Below are positions 8,164-9,813 of a stretch of 9,813 nt of DNA, in pieces. The notes under the pieces are model-generated. The model did no database searches. It worked only from the letters and a program-made list of their open reading frames with translations, and was not told the DNA's origin. This stretch comes from Actinoplanes liguriensis. GTDB taxonomy: Bacteria; Actinomycetota; Actinomycetes; Mycobacteriales; Micromonosporaceae. Where the stretch lies: positions 89,933 to 99,745 of the forward strand of contig KL571225.1 of assembly GCA_000715855.1 (NCBI GenBank), read 5' to 3'. How positions within the stretch are numbered: position 1 is the stretch's first letter; each line of letters opens with the position of its first letter. A program made the position numbers and the translations under genes.

Positions 8164-8895
8164 GTGGATCCACTAGCTCCCCTGCTCGATCTCGCTGACG
8201 TAGCTCCGGCCCTGGCCGAAGCCCGGGACAGCGTCGACATCGCGATGCGGCACCGTGCCCTGCGCCGCAACGGCGGCCAGGTCGCCGCCGAGGCCAGTCT
8301 GCGCGCCGCGGTCGCCAGCGCCGCGCTCGAAGGCAACCGGCACGAGCTCGACGACGTCCGCGCGGGCACGGTCACCGACCCGGTCCTGCAAGGCGCGCTG
8401 CGGGTCGCCGAAGGCCTCGGCGGTCTCGTCGACCTCTGGCCCCGCGCGCCCCGCCAGGTCCTCGCCAAGCTGCACGTCCTGGCCGCCCGTGGCGTCGTCC
8501 CGGCCGATCACCTGGGCCGGCTCACCGGCGGCGCCGAGCGGATCGACGCGCTCGCCGGCCTGGTCGCCGGCAACGAGGAGACGCCGCCGTTGCTGCTCGC
8601 CGCGATCGTCCACGCCGAGCTGATCACGCTGCGCCCGTTCGACGGGCCGGCTGGCGTGGTGGCCCGGGCCGCGGCCCGGCTCACGCTGATCGGGCGCGGC
8701 TTCGACCCGCGCGGTCTGGTCGCGGTCGAGGCCGGTCACCTGGCGCGGGAACCGGAATACGTCGGCTCGGCCGGCGCCTACGCCACCGGAACACCGGACG
8801 GTGTCCGATCCTGGCTACGCCACTACGCGGCGGCGATCACAGCCGGTGCCGGAGAGATCACTACTATCGGCGACCAGGTCTTGGCAACTGTCTGA
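8164..8895 (+). CDS. Fic-like protein with degenerate active site
   Basis: It encodes 243 residues from GTG 8164 (MDPLAPLLDL), preferred over GTG 8119, whose extra residues look like translated intergenic sequence. The order of motifs follows Fic proteins. RNGGQVAAEASLRAAV leads into ASAALEGN (51-58), matching the S/T-x-x-x-E-G/N inhibitory helix with S52 and E56. LAAIVHAELITLRPF (145-159) then leads into the Fic loop position. The canonical loop HPFxDGNGRxxR reads R-P-F-D-G-P-A-G-V-V-A-R at 157-168: same length and spacing, but catalytic His is Arg, Asn is Ala and the middle Arg is Val. AMP transfer is therefore unlikely. It is probably cytosolic, with no signal or membrane segment. Related genes beside acs in other actinobacteria are sometimes annotated as oxidoreductase or Fic family; I know no experimental function. 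It lies 33 bases before the PH-domain gene, on the same strand. Confidence 0.8.
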   Translation: MDPLAPLLDLADVAPALAEARDSVDIAMRHRALRRNGGQVAAEASLRAAVASAALEGNRHELDDVRAGTVTDPVLQGALRVAEGLGGLVDLWPRAPRQVLAKLHVLAARGVVPADHLGRLTGGAERIDALAGLVAGNEETPPLLLAAIVHAELITLRPFDGPAGVVARAAARLTLIGRGFDPRGLVAVEAGHLAREPEYVGSAGAYATGTPDGVRSWLRHYAAAITAGAGEITTIGDQVLATV

Positions 8896-8922
8896 CCTGT
8901 GATCATTTCCGCGTCGCATAAT
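8892..8922 (+). promoter_or_regulatory. Candidate leaderless promoter for the PH-domain protein gene
   Basis: CATAAT (8917-8922) matches the -10 consensus at 5 of 6 positions and lies 6 bases before GTG 8929. CTGACC (8892-8897), overlapping the stop codon of the Fic-like gene, is a partial -35 at 19 bases, slightly long. The spacing to the start is the same as at two other genes in this window. Confidence 0.45.
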
Positions 8923-8928
8923 TTGCGG

Positions 8929-9408
8929 GTGGCTGACAACTGGGTGCGCCCCTACGAGCCCGGCTCCGGACGCTGGCTGGTCATCGCCTGGGAGGCGGTC
9001 GCCCTGGCGATGCTGAGCTGGGCCACGGTCCGGCAGTTCGACCTGATGGGTCACGGCGTCCGGGTGGTCGCCTGCCTGCTCGCCGCGGTCTGGGTGGTCG
9101 GCGCGTGGCGGATCCTGCAACTGGGTGTCTACGTCAGCCCGGAAGGCGTGTTGATCCGCGGTCTGCTGCGATCCCGGGTGATGCGCTGGCGGGAGATCGC
9201 CGGCGTCCGGATCCACCGCGCCCGCCACCGGCTCGGCCCGTGGGAGATCGAGAGCGGCAACACCGTGCTGCTGGAGCGGATGAACGGCGAGACGGTCAAC
9301 ACCGAGCTCTGGGAGAAGGGCGTCGACTTCCACTCCCGCCCGACCGTATTCCGCGCCGTCTACCAGGAGATCCGCAACCTGCACCGGACGGCCGCGACGG
9401 AGAGGTAG
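8929..9408 (+). CDS. Two-helix membrane protein with bacterial PH-type domain
   Basis: It encodes 159 residues from GTG 8929 (MADNWVRPYEPG). An earlier in-frame GTG at 8899 would add ten residues but sits upstream of the -10-like CATAAT, so I prefer the later start. Two hydrophobic helices are visible, about 16-34 (WLVIAWEAVALAMLSWATV) and 44-61 (VRVVACLLAAVWVVGAW), forming a hairpin that places both ends on the same side, probably the cytoplasm. The region about 67-150 looks like the small beta-rich PH domain common in actinobacterial membrane proteins: VYVSPEGVLIRGLLRSRVMRWREIAGVRI is the typical opening, split here as VYVSPEGVLIRG, LLRSRVMRW and REIAGVRI. NTVLLERMNG and a C-terminal helix, RAVYQEIRNLHR, follow. 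The molecular role of this family is not established. The gene ends in a strong terminator and may be co-transcribed with the Fic-like gene or have its own promoter. Confidence 0.85.
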   Translation: MADNWVRPYEPGSGRWLVIAWEAVALAMLSWATVRQFDLMGHGVRVVACLLAAVWVVGAWRILQLGVYVSPEGVLIRGLLRSRVMRWREIAGVRIHRARHRLGPWEIESGNTVLLERMNGETVNTELWEKGVDFHSRPTVFRAVYQEIRNLHRTAATER

Positions 9409-9435
9409 GACCCGTCGCGCACCGGGAGAAATAAG

Positions 9436-9467
9436 AGCCGGCGTCCCTCGCGGGGGCGCCGGCTTTT
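9436..9467 (+). terminator. Rho-independent terminator after the PH-domain gene
   Basis: AGCCGGCG (9436-9443) pairs perfectly with CGCCGGCT (9457-9464). The stem continues by one T-G wobble and three C-G pairs around a 5-base loop. TTTT (9464-9467) follows on the plus strand. It lies 27 bases past the stop codon. Confidence 0.92.
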
Positions 9468-9625
9468 GCGCGTCCGGACCGGGTTATCAAGCGTGCACCT
9501 GGGTCGTTGTCGACAGTCCTGCAGCCCGGTGGCGATGATCCCCGATGGAGGCGGAAGCACCACCTGAGGCGAAGGTCCCGCCGCAACGTGCCTGCCGTGG
9601 CTGATCGCGCGTGGGTTCCCGGTGG

Positions 9626-9650
9626 CCGTGCACGGTGCCCGATCGATCGG
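9626..9650. repeat. Two adjacent perfect palindromes
   Basis: CCGTGCACGG (9626-9635) and CCGATCGATCGG (9639-9650) are perfect 10- and 12-base palindromes separated by 3 bases, in the noncoding stretch. They could be binding sites for a dimeric regulator, but G/C-rich DNA gives such words by chance fairly often. Confidence 0.5.
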
Positions 9651-9722
9651 TCGAGCCGATTTCTCGTTGGCTCCGTGCCTCTTTTCTACGCCGCTCCCGG
9701 CATGATCGCCAGGTTTCAGCCC

Positions 9723-9767
9723 GGCAAATCTGGCGTACCGCAATTACTCAGACCAATGCCATTTGCC
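9723..9767. repeat. Imperfect inverted repeat in the lower-GC right end
   Basis: GGCAAAT (9723-9729) pairs with ATTTGCC (9761-9767). Inside, after a 2-base bulge, GGC (9732-9734) pairs with GCC (9758-9760), giving a 10-pair stem around a 23-base loop. It could fold as an RNA hairpin or be part of a repeated intergenic element. There is no T-tract on either side, so it is not a standard terminator. Confidence 0.4.
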
Positions 9768-9782
9768 CTGGTCATTGCTTTG

Positions 9783-9801
9783 CAAGATCAAATTCAAGAT
9801 C
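9783..9801. repeat. Direct repeat CAAGATC with 12-base period
   Basis: CAAGATC occurs at 9783-9789 and 9795-9801, separated by AAATT. The second copy also forms the palindrome AAGATCTT at 9796-9803. It lies in the A/T-richer end of the window and may be a regulator site or part of a dispersed repeat. Confidence 0.4.
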
Positions 9802-9813
9802 TTCATGTCCCAT

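Larger units (their letters stand above)
9468..9813. other. Intergenic stretch without a convincing complete gene
   Basis: These 346 bases carry no ORF with recognisable protein features. The minus-strand ORF 9360-9743 is basic and low in structure, and it runs antisense into the PH-domain gene and its terminator, so I reject it. The left part is GC-rich and holds two palindromes. The last roughly 90 bases are visibly richer in A/T, with an inverted repeat and a direct repeat. A short minus-strand frame, open from the right edge to TAA at 9744-9746, could be the tail of a gene lying outside the window. Confidence 0.6.

Noticed and set aside
9360..9743. A 127-codon minus-strand ORF in the right intergenic stretch
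   Set aside because: It runs through the terminator at 9436-9467 and into the PH-domain gene, is highly basic, and shows no domain or ribosome binding site.
9468..9813. tRNA or CRISPR array in the right intergenic stretch
   Set aside because: I see no cloverleaf with a TTCGA-type T-loop and acceptor pairing, and no regularly spaced repeats of CRISPR length.

Overview
The window looks like chromosomal DNA of a high-GC actinobacterium, most likely Micromonosporaceae and possibly Actinoplanes. Codons end in G or C almost everywhere. Long antisense shadow ORFs run opposite nearly every gene. The gene families (SseB-domain protein, M6 immune inhibitor A, AMP-forming acetyl-CoA synthetase next to a degenerate Fic-like gene, actinobacterial PH-domain membrane protein) are typical of that group. 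The genus is an inference, not a measurement.

Left part, plus strand (3-1858): a gene cut by the left edge encodes a long Pro/Gly/Ala/Ser/Tyr-rich low-complexity tail, an SseB-type domain and an unrecognised C-terminal domain. It overlaps by an ATGA junction with a small unknown gene, forming a tight two-gene unit. This unit runs tail to tail into a minus-strand block, with only 5 bases between the stop codons.

Minus-strand block (1864-7994): reading leftward in transcription order, these are acs (acetyl-CoA synthetase), a secreted M6 metalloprotease of the immune inhibitor A family, a small putative lipoprotein, and an EphE-like alpha/beta hydrolase whose nucleophile position is Gly. They are mostly separate transcription units. 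acs and the protease each end in a strong intrinsic terminator. The lipoprotein has an ECF-like promoter candidate, and the hydrolase appears to have a leaderless promoter.

Right part, plus strand (8164-9408): divergent from acs are a Fic-like protein that has lost the catalytic histidine, and a small two-helix membrane protein with a PH-type domain, followed by a strong terminator. Both seem to start at leaderless GTG codons. The last 346 bases (9468-9813) hold no convincing complete gene. They contain palindromes, an inverted repeat and a lower-GC right end.

The genes do not form one obvious pathway. acs is central metabolism and the protease is an exported enzyme. The most unusual points are two neighbouring proteins with enzyme folds but broken active sites, three starts with the same -10-to-start geometry, a CsoR-operator-like palindrome inside the hydrolase gene, and the uncharacterised SseB-associated gene pair. 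I see no phage, CRISPR, insertion sequence or clear new defence system.
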